This document shows positions 24,089 to 32,591 of a stretch of DNA of 40,771 nucleotides, piece by piece (the first letter of the stretch is position 1; every line of letters begins with the position of its first letter). Source of the DNA: JAYOFM01 sp038117225 (GTDB lineage Bacteria > Pseudomonadota > Alphaproteobacteria > Rhodospirillales > Casp-alpha2); assembly GCA_038117225.1 (NCBI GenBank), contig JAYOFM010000014.1:1-40771 (forward strand). Direction: 5' to 3'. Both the position numbers and the translations under genes were made by a program. The notes below the pieces were generated by a model. That model was not told where the DNA came from, ran no database searches, and was given only the letters and a program-made list of their open reading frames with translations.

Positions 24089-25057
24089 TCAGGCGTTAAA
24101 GTCCAGACCCCAGTCGCGGTAGCGTTCCGGGTCGTCGCCCCATTTCTCGCGCACCTTGACGAACAGGAACAGGTGAATGCGGGTTTCCAGCAGGTGTTCC
24201 AGTTCGGCGCGGGCGGTGGCGCCGATGCTCTTGATGCGTTCGCCCTTGTGGCCGAGGACGATGGCCTTCTGTGACGGCCGTTCGACGTAGATGATCTGCT
24301 CGATCTTGATTGAGCCGTCCTGCCAGTTCTCCCACGTCTCGGTTTCCACGGTCGCCGCGTAGGGCAATTCCTGGCGCAGTTGCAGGTAGATCTTCTCGCG
24401 CGTGATCTCGGCGGCCAGCAGGCGACCCGGCATGTCGCTGATCTGGTCTTCCGGGAACATCCAGGGGCCCAGCGGCGCCATCGCCGCCAGGCGGGCTTCC
24501 AGATCGGCGACGCCGTTGCCATCAAGCGCCGATATCATGAATATCTCGTCGAACAGGCCGCGCGCGTCGAGTTTCGCCGCCAATTCCAGCAGGGTGTTCT
24601 TCGGCACCGCGTCGATCTTGTTGATGGCCAGCAGCATGGGCTTATTGGCGACCGCGGCGTTGTCGTCGGTGCCGGCGCGGGCGTTCGCCAGATTGTCGAG
24701 GATGGCGGCGGTGTTCTTGTCGATGCCGCGCTCCGCGTCGACCAGCAGCAGCACCATGTCGCCGTCCTTGGCGCCGCCCCAGGCGGCGGCGACCATGGCC
24801 CGATCGAGCCGGCGCTTCGGCTGGAAGATGCCCGGCGTGTCGATGAACACCAGTTGCGCCGCCTCGCGGATGCAGATGCCGAGGACGCGGCTGCGGGTCG
24901 TCTGCACCTTCGGCGACACGATGGAGACCTTGGTGCCGACCAGCGTATTGAGCAGGGTCGATTTGCCGACGTTGGGCGCGCCGAGAATGGCGACGAAGCC
25001 GCAGCGCGAGCCGCTCGCCGGGCCGAAGCCGGCCATGCTGTTTGTCGGCTCGCTCAT
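24089..25057 (-). CDS. era: GTPase Era
   Basis: A 322-residue GTPase that binds the 3' end of 16S rRNA and helps 30S maturation. G1 is GAPNVGKST (residues 26-34), G3 DTPG (73-76), G4 NKID (146-149) and G5 the SALDG segment. The C-terminal KH domain has the expected VLGHKGERIKSIGATARAELE RNA-binding stretch and ends in LFLFVKVREKWGDDPERYRDWG. The ATG overlaps the rnc stop as ATGA, so the two are translationally coupled, as in many bacteria. It is the last gene of the leftward block and is followed by a hairpin. Confidence 0.97.
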   Translation of the reverse strand: MSEPTNSMAGFGPASGSRCGFVAILGAPNVGKSTLLNTLVGTKVSIVSPKVQTTRSRVLGICIREAAQLVFIDTPGIFQPKRRLDRAMVAAAWGGAKDGDMVLLLVDAERGIDKNTAAILDNLANARAGTDDNAAVANKPMLLAINKIDAVPKNTLLELAAKLDARGLFDEIFMISALDGNGVADLEARLAAMAPLGPWMFPEDQISDMPGRLLAAEITREKIYLQLRQELPYAATVETETWENWQDGSIKIEQIIYVERPSQKAIVLGHKGERIKSIGATARAELEHLLETRIHLFLFVKVREKWGDDPERYRDWGLDFNA

Positions 25058-25734
25058 GGCGCGACGTCCAACAGTTCAAGCACCGCTTCCGCCGCCGCCT
25101 GTTCCGCCGCGCGTTTCGACGCCCCCTGCCCGGTCGCCGGCGGATATCCGTCGATGGCGGCCTCGATGGTGAAGACCGGCGCGTGATCGGGGCCGTCGCG
25201 GAAGGTGATGGTATAGACCGGCAAGGCCAGACCGCGTGCCTGCGCCCATTCCTGCAGGATGGTCTTGGCGTCCTTCGGCGGTTCCAGTTCCTCGGCCATC
25301 AGCGGCGTCCAGAAGCGCTGCACGAAGGCTTCCGCCGGCGCCGGACCGCCGTCGAGATAGATGGCGGCGATGACGGCTTCCAGCGTATCGGCGAGGATGC
25401 CCGGATTGTCACGCCCGCCGCTGTCGGCCTCGCCCGTTGACATGACGATGTGCGGCGCCAGATCAACCTCGGCGGCGACGCGCGCCAGCGCGGCGCGCTG
25501 CGCCAACGCCGTGAAACGATAGCCCAGCTGGCCTTCCGCCTCGTCTTCGAAGCCGTCGTACAACATGCGCGCCAAGGCCAGGCCGAGCATCCGGTCACCG
25601 AGAAATTCCATGCGTTGGTTGGATTTTCGCGTTCTGCTGGCGGCGCTCGGATGGGTCAGCGCGCGTTCAAGAAGGGCCGGGTCCTGGAAGTCGTAGCCCA
25701 GGCGAACAACGAGTTCGGACAGCGGCGCCGTCAT
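25054..25734 (-). CDS. rnc: Ribonuclease III
   Basis: A 226-residue endonuclease that cuts double-stranded RNA in rRNA processing and mRNA decay. The nuclease domain has the signature RMEFLGDRMLGL (Glu43, Asp47) and the second metal-binding motif DTLEAVIAAIYLDGG (Asp116, Glu119). The last 70 residues are a double-stranded-RNA-binding domain (LQEWAQARG...GQGASKRAAEQAAAEAVLE). It overlaps by four bases (ATGA) both lepB upstream and era downstream. Length and order are standard for alphaproteobacteria. Confidence 0.97.
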   Translation of the reverse strand: MTAPLSELVVRLGYDFQDPALLERALTHPSAASRTRKSNQRMEFLGDRMLGLALARMLYDGFEDEAEGQLGYRFTALAQRAALARVAAEVDLAPHIVMSTGEADSGGRDNPGILADTLEAVIAAIYLDGGPAPAEAFVQRFWTPLMAEELEPPKDAKTILQEWAQARGLALPVYTITFRDGPDHAPVFTIEAAIDGYPPATGQGASKRAAEQAAAEAVLELLDVAP

Positions 25735-26552
25735 TCGATGGTCGTGAAGATGCGTTCGGTGCGTAACGAGTCACCCCAGCGCCAGATCTGCCACGGCTTG
25801 CCGTCGATCGAGAAGAACAGGAAATCGGCGCGGCCGACCAGGTTCTGCTTGGGCACGTAGCCGACTTGATCGAGGAAACGGGAATCCCGTGAATGGTCCC
25901 TGTTGTCGCCCATGGCGAAGTAATGGCCGGCCGGCACCTTGTAGAGCGGCGTGGTGTCGTAGGGACTGTTTTCCGAGGCTTCCAGGATGTAGTGCTCGCG
26001 GCCGTTGGGCAGGGTCTCGATGTAGCGGGTGAGACGGCTGAAACGGCCCTGGCCCTCGTTGTTGATGAAGTCCTCGACCTTGCGCCGCTGCACCGCCTTG
26101 CCGTTGATGTGCAGGATGCTGTCGATCAACTGGATGGTATCGCCGGGCAGGCCGACCAGACGCTTGATGTAATCTGTGGCGTTATCGGTCGGCAATTTGA
26201 ATACCGCCACGTCGCCGCGTTCCGGTTCCGAAAACAGGATGCGGCCGGGGATGATCGGCAGACCGAACGGCAGCGAATAGCGGCTGTAACCGAAGGAGAA
26301 TTTTGAAACGAACAGATAGTCGCCGATCAGCAACGTCGGCAGCATGGACCCGGACGGGATGTTGAACGGCTCGTAGGCGACGCTGCGGATGCCGACGGCG
26401 ATGAGGATGGCATAGACGACGGTCTTCAGGGTTTCCTTCCAGCCGCCGCTTTCTTTTGGCGCGGCGACGGCCGCCGGCGCCGTGCTCGAGGGCACGCCCT
26501 TGGCCGTCTGCTCGCACGCGGCGTCGCCTGGAAGGTCGTCATTCATCGTCAT
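25731..26552 (-). CDS. lepB: Signal peptidase I
   Basis: A 273-residue membrane protease that removes signal peptides at the outer face of the inner membrane. One hydrophobic segment (about residues 41-57) anchors it. The catalytic serine is Ser69 in PSGSMLPTL and the general base is Lys130 in DYIKRLVGLPGD; box E is GDNRDHSRDSRF. About 40 polar residues (rich in Ala, Pro and Ser) precede the membrane segment, longer than in many relatives. The start could be the first or the second ATG (MTMNDD). The stop overlaps the rnc start as ATGA. Confidence 0.97.
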   Translation of the reverse strand: MTMNDDLPGDAACEQTAKGVPSSTAPAAVAAPKESGGWKETLKTVVYAILIAVGIRSVAYEPFNIPSGSMLPTLLIGDYLFVSKFSFGYSRYSLPFGLPIIPGRILFSEPERGDVAVFKLPTDNATDYIKRLVGLPGDTIQLIDSILHINGKAVQRRKVEDFINNEGQGRFSRLTRYIETLPNGREHYILEASENSPYDTTPLYKVPAGHYFAMGDNRDHSRDSRFLDQVGYVPKQNLVGRADFLFFSIDGKPWQIWRWGDSLRTERIFTTIE

Positions 26553-26616
26553 GCGGTCTCTGAATTAAGGTGGGCGGATTGAAGCGCCGGGATCAAGCCA
26601 GCGGCGCCGGCCCGAG

Positions 26617-27036
26617 TCAAGCGACCTCACCCGCCGATGAGGTCGGGATGGCGGTAATGATCACCATGGCGTGGGCCATCGGGTATTCGTCAGTCTGCGA
26701 GACATCGACCTGGGCGGTCATGCCGGCGGGGGTTAGTTCACGCAGGCGGATCTCGGCGCCACCGCTGAGCACCATATAGGGCTGGCCCGAGGGATGATTG
26801 CGCACCACCATGTCGCGCCAGAACACGCCGCGCCGAAAACCGGTGCCGAGCGCCTTGGCGCAGGCTTCCTTGGCGGCGAAGCTCTGGGCGTAGGAATTGG
26901 CCGGCTGGCCGCGGCGTTCCGCCTTGGCCCGTTCGCCGTCGTCGAACAGCCGGTCCTTGAAGCGCTCGCCGAAGCGATCGAGGGTCTGTTCAATGCGCCG
27001 AATGTCGCATAGATCGGTGCCGATGCCGATGATCAT
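26617..27036 (-). CDS. acpS: Holo-[acyl-carrier-protein] synthase
   Basis: A 139-residue phosphopantetheinyl transferase that moves 4'-phosphopantetheine from CoA to the serine of acyl carrier protein. The magnesium ligands are Asp8 (IGTDLCDI) and Glu57 (SFAAKEACAKALGTG). The start is ATG 27034-27036, overlapping the pdxJ stop as ATGA; the frame is open upstream inside pdxJ, but the domain begins exactly here. It ends 64 bp before the lepB start. The gene order pdxJ-acpS-lepB is common in alpha- and other proteobacteria. Confidence 0.96.
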   Translation of the reverse strand: MIIGIGTDLCDIRRIEQTLDRFGERFKDRLFDDGERAKAERRGQPANSYAQSFAAKEACAKALGTGFRRGVFWRDMVVRNHPSGQPYMVLSGGAEIRLRELTPAGMTAQVDVSQTDEYPMAHAMVIITAIPTSSAGEVA

Positions 27037-27791
27037 GCGGAGCGTTCGCCGCCGGCCTCCGAACGGGCCTTGTCCATCAGTGCCCGCATGCGCTTGATGG
27101 CACTCTCCAGCCCGCCGTAGATCGCCTCGCCGATGAGAAAATGGCCGATGTTCAACTCGACGATGGTCGGGATGGCCGCCACCGGCCCGACGGTGCCGAA
27201 GGTCATGCCATGGCCGGCGTGGCACTCTAGGCCGATGTCCTCGGCGTGGCGGGCGGCGTCGCGGATACGCTGTAGTTGTTGATCACCGCCGGCGCCGGCG
27301 GCGGCGTGGCAGTAGGCGCCGGTATGCAGTTCGACGATATGGGCGCCGAGCGACAGCGCCGCATCGAGTTGTGCCCGCTCGGGCTCGACGAACAGCGATA
27401 CGCGAATACCGGCGTCGGCGAGCTGATCGACAAAGGGTTTCAGCTGATTGTGCCCGCCGACGGCGTCGAGACCACCCTCGGTGGTGCGTTCCTCTCGCCG
27501 TTCGGGAACGATGCAGGCGGCGTGTGGCTTATGACGTAGCGCGATCTCCAGCATCTCGTCGGTCGCCGCCATTTCCAGGTTCAGCGGCACGTCGATTTCG
27601 CGCATCAAGCGGGTGATGTCGTCATCGGAAATGTGGCGACGGTCCTCGCGCAGGTGCGCGGTGATGCCGTCGGCGCCGGCCGCCGAGGCGGCGATGGCAG
27701 CGCGTACGGGGTCCGGATGGACGCCGCCCCGCGCGTTACGGATGGTGGCTACGTGATCAATATTCACACCGAGACGGAGATAGCGTTTCAT
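27033..27791 (-). CDS. pdxJ: Pyridoxine 5'-phosphate synthase
   Basis: A 252-residue TIM-barrel enzyme that joins 1-deoxyxylulose 5-phosphate and 3-amino-2-oxopropyl phosphate to pyridoxine 5'-phosphate, the last step of DXP-dependent vitamin B6 synthesis. Signature stretches are LRLGVNIDHVATIRNARGG at the N-terminus, DGITAHLREDRRHI, VSLFVEPE, ELHTGAYCHA (with the catalytic His region) and HAGHGMTFGTV. The C-terminus is LNIGHFLIGEAIYGGLESAIKRM, the phosphate-binding loop. It lies three bases downstream of the DUF2062 gene and overlaps acpS. Confidence 0.97.
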   Translation of the reverse strand: MKRYLRLGVNIDHVATIRNARGGVHPDPVRAAIAASAAGADGITAHLREDRRHISDDDITRLMREIDVPLNLEMAATDEMLEIALRHKPHAACIVPERREERTTEGGLDAVGGHNQLKPFVDQLADAGIRVSLFVEPERAQLDAALSLGAHIVELHTGAYCHAAAGAGGDQQLQRIRDAARHAEDIGLECHAGHGMTFGTVGPVAAIPTIVELNIGHFLIGEAIYGGLESAIKRMRALMDKARSEAGGERSA

Positions 27792-27794
27792 TCC

Positions 27795-28418
27795 TCAGGT
27801 CTCCTCGTGCGCAAGGCGTTTTGCATCGGCGATATCAACCAATTGTCGCACCCGTCGCTGGCGAGCGCGCAGGCGCCTCTCCCTGTAGCGCGAAACCAGC
27901 GGTTTGAGCAACGCATAGCACACCAGCCCGACCGTCGCCGCCGTTGGCACGCTCGACACCAGCATCGGCATGAAAACCGGGCCCGCGACCTCGATCAGGT
28001 GGTGGAAATCCATCATCAACGTGGCTTCCAGCATACCGGTGAAGGTCTCGGTGAAATTGACCTCGGCCGCATCCTTGCCGCCGACTCCGATGCCCATGCG
28101 GCGACCGGATTCATACAGCCACACCCAAATCAACGGGAATGTCCACGGATTGCCGACCAAGGTGCCCACCGCCGACGCGATCAGATTTGCGCGGATCAGC
28201 CACGACAGCACGGCCGATATCAAAATGTGAAAGCCGACGAATGGCGTGAATGACAGCGCTGCGCCACAGGCAAACCCCGCGGCGATTGAGTACGGCGTTC
28301 CTGGCAGCCGCCCCAGGCGGTGCATCACATAGCGCCCGGCTCGGCGCCAGCCGGTGCGCGGCCACAGCGTATTCCGGGTCCGCAGCCAGAGCGGTGTCGG
28401 TTGGCGGCGTTTGAACAT
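27795..28418 (-). CDS. DUF2062 domain membrane protein
   Basis: A 207-residue protein with the DUF2062 domain: a hydrophobic core including PYSIAAGFACGAALSFTPFVG, then NPWTFPLIW, with two to four membrane segments and strongly basic ends (N-terminal RRQPTPLWLRTRN, C-terminal RYRERRLRARQRRVR). The function of the family is not established. In alphaproteobacteria it commonly sits between pdxJ and relA/spoT, as here; three bases separate it from pdxJ, so they are cotranscribed. The stretch of 66 bp upstream, before the relA/spoT stop, shows no strong hairpin. Confidence 0.88.
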   Translation of the reverse strand: MFKRRQPTPLWLRTRNTLWPRTGWRRAGRYVMHRLGRLPGTPYSIAAGFACGAALSFTPFVGFHILISAVLSWLIRANLIASAVGTLVGNPWTFPLIWVWLYESGRRMGIGVGGKDAAEVNFTETFTGMLEATLMMDFHHLIEVAGPVFMPMLVSSVPTAATVGLVCYALLKPLVSRYRERRLRARQRRVRQLVDIADAKRLAHEET

Positions 28419-28484
28419 GTCGGTTGGTTGAGCGTTCCCTATTGATGGAATTGATTATGTGGCGGCGAAGCGGCGCCGTGCCCG

Positions 28485-30539
28485 TTATCCGCGCGCCCGA
28501 TCAACCGTATTGATGGACGGCATCGTTCGCAAGGCCGAGACGATGTCGGCCAGATGCTTGACGTCGCGGACCTCGATATCCAGTAGCATGTCGAAAAAAT
28601 CCTGCGATCGGTTGGTGATCTTCAGGTTGGAAATGTTACCGCCGTTCTGGGCAATCACGGTCGACAGATCGCCGAGACTACCGGGCGTATTATACACCGT
28701 GACAGTGATGCGGGCGACGTGGAATTCCGGCGTGTTCTCGTCGACGTCCCAGCCCACATCGAGCCAGCGATCAGGCTCATCCGCGTACTGTTCCAACGTG
28801 TCGCAGTCGATGGTGTGAATATTGACGCCGCGCCCCGTGGTAACGATGCCCACGATGCGATCGCCTGGCAATGGGTGACAGCAGCCGGAATAATGCACCG
28901 CCATGCCAGGGATCAGCCCCTTGATCGGGATGGCCAGGCCTTTCTTGTCATCGCCGCGCATCTTGCGGGCCTTTGCCGAGGCTATGGATATGACCTTGTT
29001 GTAGACCCGTGACCGGGTCGTCGGATGGACCGCGCGCAACACTTCCTTGCCGGTCAGATGGCCGGCGCCGACTTGGGCGCAAAGGTCGGACGCCGACAGT
29101 TGATTGAACAGTTTTACCGCCGTTTCCAAAGCTTCATCGGTGAGGTCGTGGGTCGCCTCGCGAAACGCCCGCACCAAAATCGAACGACCGAGTTCCTCGT
29201 ACTGGGTGCGTTCCTGCATGCGGATGAACCGGCGAATACGCGAGCGCGCCTTGCCGGTGACCACGAAGCGTTCCCAGGTCGGGGACGGAGTCTGCGCACG
29301 CGATGTGACGATTTCCACCTGATCACCGTTTCGCAGCACCGTTTTAAGCGGCATCAGACGGCCGTTGATCTTGGAGCCGACACAGTGATCGCCGACTTCC
29401 GAATGAACCGCATAGGCGAAATCGACCGAGGTGGCACCGCGTGGCAGATTGATCAGATCACCGCGGGGCGTGAAGCAGAAGACCTGATCCTTGAACATCT
29501 CAAGCTTGGTGTGTTCGAGAAATTCCTCCGGGCCAGAGGCGTGCTCAAGAATGTCTAGCAGTTCGCGCAGCCAGCGGTATTGCGGTCCTTCCTTGGTCGC
29601 CTTCTCCGGGGCGTCTCCTGCCTTGTAGCTCCAATGGGCGGCAACGCCATGCTCGGCTATTTCGTGCATTTCGCGGGTGCGGATTTGAATTTCGATACGC
29701 TGTTGTTCCGGCCCGAAAACCGCCGTGTGCAGCGACCGATAGCCGTTGGGTTTCGGTGTTGAGATGTAATCCTTGAAGCGACCCGGGACCACCGGGTAGG
29801 TGCCGTGAACGACGCCAAGGGCGCGGTAGCAATCGTCGATTGTCGGTACCACGAAGCGAAAGGCGACGATGTCCGACAGTTGCTCGAAGGAAACGTCCTT
29901 GGTTTCCATCTTGCGCCACACCGAGAACGGAGTCTTCTCGCGGCCGATCACCTCGGCCTCGACGCCCTGCTCCGCGAGTACGCGACGAAGCTCCATAAGG
30001 ACCCGGTGGATGATGTTTTCATCTTGCTGGCGCAGAAAATCGAGACGCTTGATGACCGAATTTCGAGCCGCCGGATTGAGTTCGGCGAACGCTAGATCCT
30101 CGAGCTCGGTCTTCATTTCATCCATGCCGATGCGCTCGGCCAGCGGCGCGTAGATNNNNNNNNNNNNNNNNACGAATTTACGGAAATTCTCTGCCTGTTT
30201 GGCTTGGTCTGATTGGAACTCGATGCGTGTCAACTTGGTGACACCATCGACCAATCGCGCCACCTCTGGTCCGAAGTGTTGTTCAAGATCCTCGAGGGTC
30301 GCTTCCGTGTCCTCGATGGTGTCGTGCAGCAGGGCCGTAATGACCGTCGCGGTATCGACCTTGAAGTTGGTCAGAATACCGGCGACTTCCAGAGGGTGTG
30401 AGAAATAAGGGTCGCCCGAGGCGCGGGTCTGAGAGCCGTGCACACGCATCGCATAAACGTAGGCGCGATTAAGCGCATCCTCGTCGGCGGTGGGGTCGTA
30501 GGCGCGGACACGCTCGACCAACTCGAATTGGCGCATCAT
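28485..30539 (-). CDS. rsh: Bifunctional (p)ppGpp synthetase/hydrolase RelA/SpoT, internal assembly gap
   Basis: A long RSH enzyme controlling the stringent response, 684 codons as assembled. The hydrolase domain has HDTIED at residues 72-77; the synthetase domain has RFKDYISTPKPNGYRSLHT, where RFKD is the bifunctional SpoT/Rsh form; TGS (VFCFTPRGDLINLPRGATSVDFAY) and C-terminal ACT domains follow. The 16 N at 30156-30171 replace far more than five codons: relatives have about 43 residues between AENFRKF and IYAPLAERIG, including the KLADRLHN part of the hydrolase site. The full protein should thus be about 720 residues. It follows rpoZ by 103 bp, the usual order. Confidence 0.95.
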   Translation of the reverse strand: MMRQFELVERVRAYDPTADEDALNRAYVYAMRVHGSQTRASGDPYFSHPLEVAGILTNFKVDTATVITALLHDTIEDTEATLEDLEQHFGPEVARLVDGVTKLTRIEFQSDQAKQAENFRKFXXXXXXIYAPLAERIGMDEMKTELEDLAFAELNPAARNSVIKRLDFLRQQDENIIHRVLMELRRVLAEQGVEAEVIGREKTPFSVWRKMETKDVSFEQLSDIVAFRFVVPTIDDCYRALGVVHGTYPVVPGRFKDYISTPKPNGYRSLHTAVFGPEQQRIEIQIRTREMHEIAEHGVAAHWSYKAGDAPEKATKEGPQYRWLRELLDILEHASGPEEFLEHTKLEMFKDQVFCFTPRGDLINLPRGATSVDFAYAVHSEVGDHCVGSKINGRLMPLKTVLRNGDQVEIVTSRAQTPSPTWERFVVTGKARSRIRRFIRMQERTQYEELGRSILVRAFREATHDLTDEALETAVKLFNQLSASDLCAQVGAGHLTGKEVLRAVHPTTRSRVYNKVISIASAKARKMRGDDKKGLAIPIKGLIPGMAVHYSGCCHPLPGDRIVGIVTTGRGVNIHTIDCDTLEQYADEPDRWLDVGWDVDENTPEFHVARITVTVYNTPGSLGDLSTVIAQNGGNISNLKITNRSQDFFDMLLDIEVRDVKHLADIVSALRTMPSINTVDRARG
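30156..30171. other. Assembly gap (16 N) inside relA/spoT
   Basis: By comparison with RSH proteins, about 125-130 bases of coding sequence are missing although only 16 N are shown. The lost part should hold the second metal-binding motif of the hydrolase domain, so hydrolase competence cannot be judged from this assembly. Confidence 0.9.
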
Positions 30540-30588
30540 GGCGACAAGCTTAACACGTCACCGGGCGACGGCATCGAATAAGATTGAG

Positions 30589-30636
30589 CGGAACCGGTGT
30601 CCTGTAGAAACTCTTCAGGCGGACAACAAGGTTCCG
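30589..30636. other. Inverted repeat between rpoZ and relA/spoT
   Basis: CGGAACC (30589-30595) pairs with GGTTCCG (30630-30636), and GTCC with GGAC inside, giving a 7 + 4 bp stem around an 18-base loop. It lies in the 103-bp space after the rpoZ stop and before the relA/spoT start. It has no T tract; it may be an mRNA structure or processing site in the rpoZ-relA transcript. Confidence 0.4.
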
Positions 30637-30642
30637 GCATCG

Positions 30643-31068
30643 TTAACTTGTTTCGGTTTTTTCGACTGCTTCCTCGGCATCCTCGAACAGGATTTCGCCG
30701 GTTGGCGCGGAACCGATTTCCATGTCCGAACCGGAGGCGAATGCATTGGCAAGCGCGTCGGGCTTGGTATGGTCACCCTCGACCAGAATATCACGTTGGA
30801 TTGCCATCAAGTCGAGTTCATCGTCGGCGGGCTCGTCTGTCTCGACGAATTTTTGCAATCCCTTGACCAGCGAGTCCTCAAGTTCGGCTAAATCGACAGT
30901 CCCCTCGGCGATTTCACGCAGCGCGATCACCGGAACCTTGTCGTCGTCCCGATCCACCGTCAACGCGGCTCCTGACGAGACGTCCCGCGCGCGTTGAGCG
31001 GCAAGCATCACCAGTTCAAACCGATTGGGCACCTTGGTAACGCAATCCTCGACCGTTACTCGGGCCAT
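30643..31068 (-). CDS. rpoZ: RNA polymerase omega subunit
   Basis: A 141-residue subunit that helps assemble and stabilise RNA polymerase and, with beta', forms a ppGpp-binding site in proteobacteria. The N-terminal domain is canonical: MARVTVEDCVTKVPNRFELVMLAAQRARD, then a basic-acidic stretch DRDDDKVPVIALREIAEG. The last 65 residues are an acidic tail longer than in E. coli (91 residues total there) but usual for alphaproteobacteria. Its ribosome site is GGAGG, six bases before ATG. Placement before relA/spoT is the classic operon and fits joint control of the stringent response. Confidence 0.96.
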   Translation of the reverse strand: MARVTVEDCVTKVPNRFELVMLAAQRARDVSSGAALTVDRDDDKVPVIALREIAEGTVDLAELEDSLVKGLQKFVETDEPADDELDLMAIQRDILVEGDHTKPDALANAFASGSDMEIGSAPTGEILFEDAEEAVEKTETS

Positions 31069-31118
31069 AGGGCCACCTCCAATGAAAAAACAACAACGAA
31101 TGGGACGGATTTGCGCCT

Positions 31119-31147
31119 TATATATGGTGCCCGCACCGGCAAGGCAA
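31119..31147 (-). promoter_or_regulatory. Probable sigma-70 promoter of rpoZ
   Basis: On the minus strand TTGCCT (31142-31147), a 17-base spacer and TATATA (31119-31124) precede rpoZ by about 50 bp. The spacer contains the short palindrome GGTGCGGGCACC (31126-31137), which could be an operator. This is pattern reading only. Confidence 0.5.
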
Positions 31148-31250
31148 GGTGATTGAAAGGCGAATATCCTGGTTCTGTGTGGTGGTACCGGTATGTGAGA
31201 TTGGGAGACAAAGGCGGAAGGCTACGCGTTCTGCGTCGGGCGGCCGTAAT

Positions 31251-31790
31251 CTAGTGGCCATGCCATTCCGTGCCATGAAGACCATCCGCGTCGGCCATTG
31301 CCTCGGCGGTTTGACCCACGGGTAACCGGGCAATCAGATCATTGACGGGTTCGCCAGTAATGGGGTGCCGCCAATCCGGCGCGACTTCAGCCAACGGCAT
31401 TAATACGAAGGCCCGTTCAGACATGCGCGGATGCGGTATTCGCGCCGCGTGCGGACCGGCGTCCTCGAGCACGTGATCGCCGTGTGCCAGCAAATCAAGA
31501 TCGATGGTTCGCGGTGCGTTACGTTCGCCACGTCGCCGGCCGAACATCTGCTCAATCGTCAACAAACGCTCCAGCAACTGTTCGGCTCCCAAACCGGTGG
31601 CCACCCGAACGACGCCGTTAACATACCAGGGCTGATCGGAAATCGGGACAGGCGCGGTTCGATACCATCGGGCCCGCGCGACAATCGAAATGCCATCGTC
31701 GGCAAGTCGTTCCAGTGCCGCGCCGCAAGTGGCGCGAGGCGGGCCGTAAGTTTCGCTCTCGAGATTGGCGCCTAGCCCGATCAGGATCAT
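31251..31790 (-). CDS. folK: 2-amino-4-hydroxy-6-hydroxymethyldihydropteridine pyrophosphokinase
   Basis: A 179-residue enzyme that transfers pyrophosphate from ATP to hydroxymethyldihydropterin in folate synthesis. Diagnostic stretches are ILIGLGANLES at the start, FGRRRGERNAPRTIDLDLL (the HPPK signature with two magnesium-binding aspartates) and IPHPRMSERAFVLMPLAEVAPDW. The N-terminal insert after the first strand (TYGPPRATCGAALERL) fits the alphaproteobacterial form. It is followed by rpoZ about 180 bp on, the same order as in related genomes. The last 20 residues are extra and not conserved. Confidence 0.95.
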   Translation of the reverse strand: MILIGLGANLESETYGPPRATCGAALERLADDGISIVARARWYRTAPVPISDQPWYVNGVVRVATGLGAEQLLERLLTIEQMFGRRRGERNAPRTIDLDLLAHGDHVLEDAGPHAARIPHPRMSERAFVLMPLAEVAPDWRHPITGEPVNDLIARLPVGQTAEAMADADGLHGTEWHGH

Positions 31791-31923
31791 CCGCCGCGTT
31801 CCCTTTTTTCTTGTTGCCTCGCGCGCCCGGCCCTACCCTTAAACACAGTCCTCGCCATTATGCGCGGACCCCGTGCTTTCTTATTTTCCGTCGATCGGTC
31901 CCGACCTTGTGTCGGCCGCCTCG

Positions 31924-31937
31924 AGAAAAATTTTTCT
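31924..31937. promoter_or_regulatory. 14-bp perfect AT-rich palindrome upstream of the NYN gene
   Basis: AGAAAAATTTTTCT is a perfect inverted repeat without a loop, in a GC-rich region, ending 16 bases before the NYN start and just ahead of its ribosome site (AAAGGA). It could be an operator for autorepression; as RNA it would occlude the ribosome site. Confidence 0.5.
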
Positions 31938-31953
31938 AGAAAGGATTTCAGGC

Positions 31954-32589
31954 ATGACGATTTATCCGCAAGAGCGTTTGGCGTTATTCATCGATGGTTC
32001 GAACCTATATGCGGCGGCCCGCGCCCTCGGTTTCGACATCGACTACAAGCGCCTGCTGGATTTGTTCAAGGACCAGGGGCGGCTGGTTCGCGCCTTCTAC
32101 TACACTGCACTTATCGAGGACCAGGAATATTCGCCGATCCGGCCATTGGTCGATTGGCTGGATTACAACGGTTACACCATGGTCACCAAGCCGACCAAGG
32201 AATTCACGGATTCCGCGGGGCGACGTAAAATCAAGGGCAACATGGACATCGAGTTGGCCATCGACGTGATGGAAATGGCCGAGCGGTTGGACCATATCGT
32301 CTTGTTCTCCGGCGACGGTGATTTTCGCAGGCTGGTCGAGGCGGTGCAGCGCAAGGGTGTGCGTGTCACCGTCGTCAGCACTGTTCGTTCGCAGCCGCCC
32401 ATGGTCGCGGACGAACTACGACGTCAGTCGGATACGTTCCTCGAGCTCGCGGATCTGCAGTCAAAGATCGCCCGTGCGGGGCAGCGCCCACGCCCGTTGC
32501 CCGCGGATGACGGCATTGACGGCGATGATGTCGACGATCTTGATATTGATGACGTGGATTACGATGACGACGAGGCCGAGGTCGTCTGA
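31954..32589 (+). CDS. NYN domain (LabA/DUF88) putative nuclease
   Basis: A 211-residue PIN-like NYN domain protein, a family of metal-dependent RNases. ATG 31954 follows AAAGGA; the frame is open 27 codons further without a ribosome site. The acidic metal site is visible: Asp14 in LFIDGSNLY, Asp98 and Asp104 in GNMDIELAIDVMEMA, and Asp121/Asp123 in FSGDGDFRRLV. The last 35 residues are nearly all aspartate, glutamate and isoleucine/valine, a disordered acid tail that might mimic nucleic acid or bind a partner. It starts divergently from folK, and the uracil-DNA glycosylase gene follows two bases after its stop, so the two are cotranscribed. Confidence 0.9.
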   Translation: MTIYPQERLALFIDGSNLYAAARALGFDIDYKRLLDLFKDQGRLVRAFYYTALIEDQEYSPIRPLVDWLDYNGYTMVTKPTKEFTDSAGRRKIKGNMDIELAIDVMEMAERLDHIVLFSGDGDFRRLVEAVQRKGVRVTVVSTVRSQPPMVADELRRQSDTFLELADLQSKIARAGQRPRPLPADDGIDGDDVDDLDIDDVDYDDDEAEVV

Positions 32590-32591
32590 GC

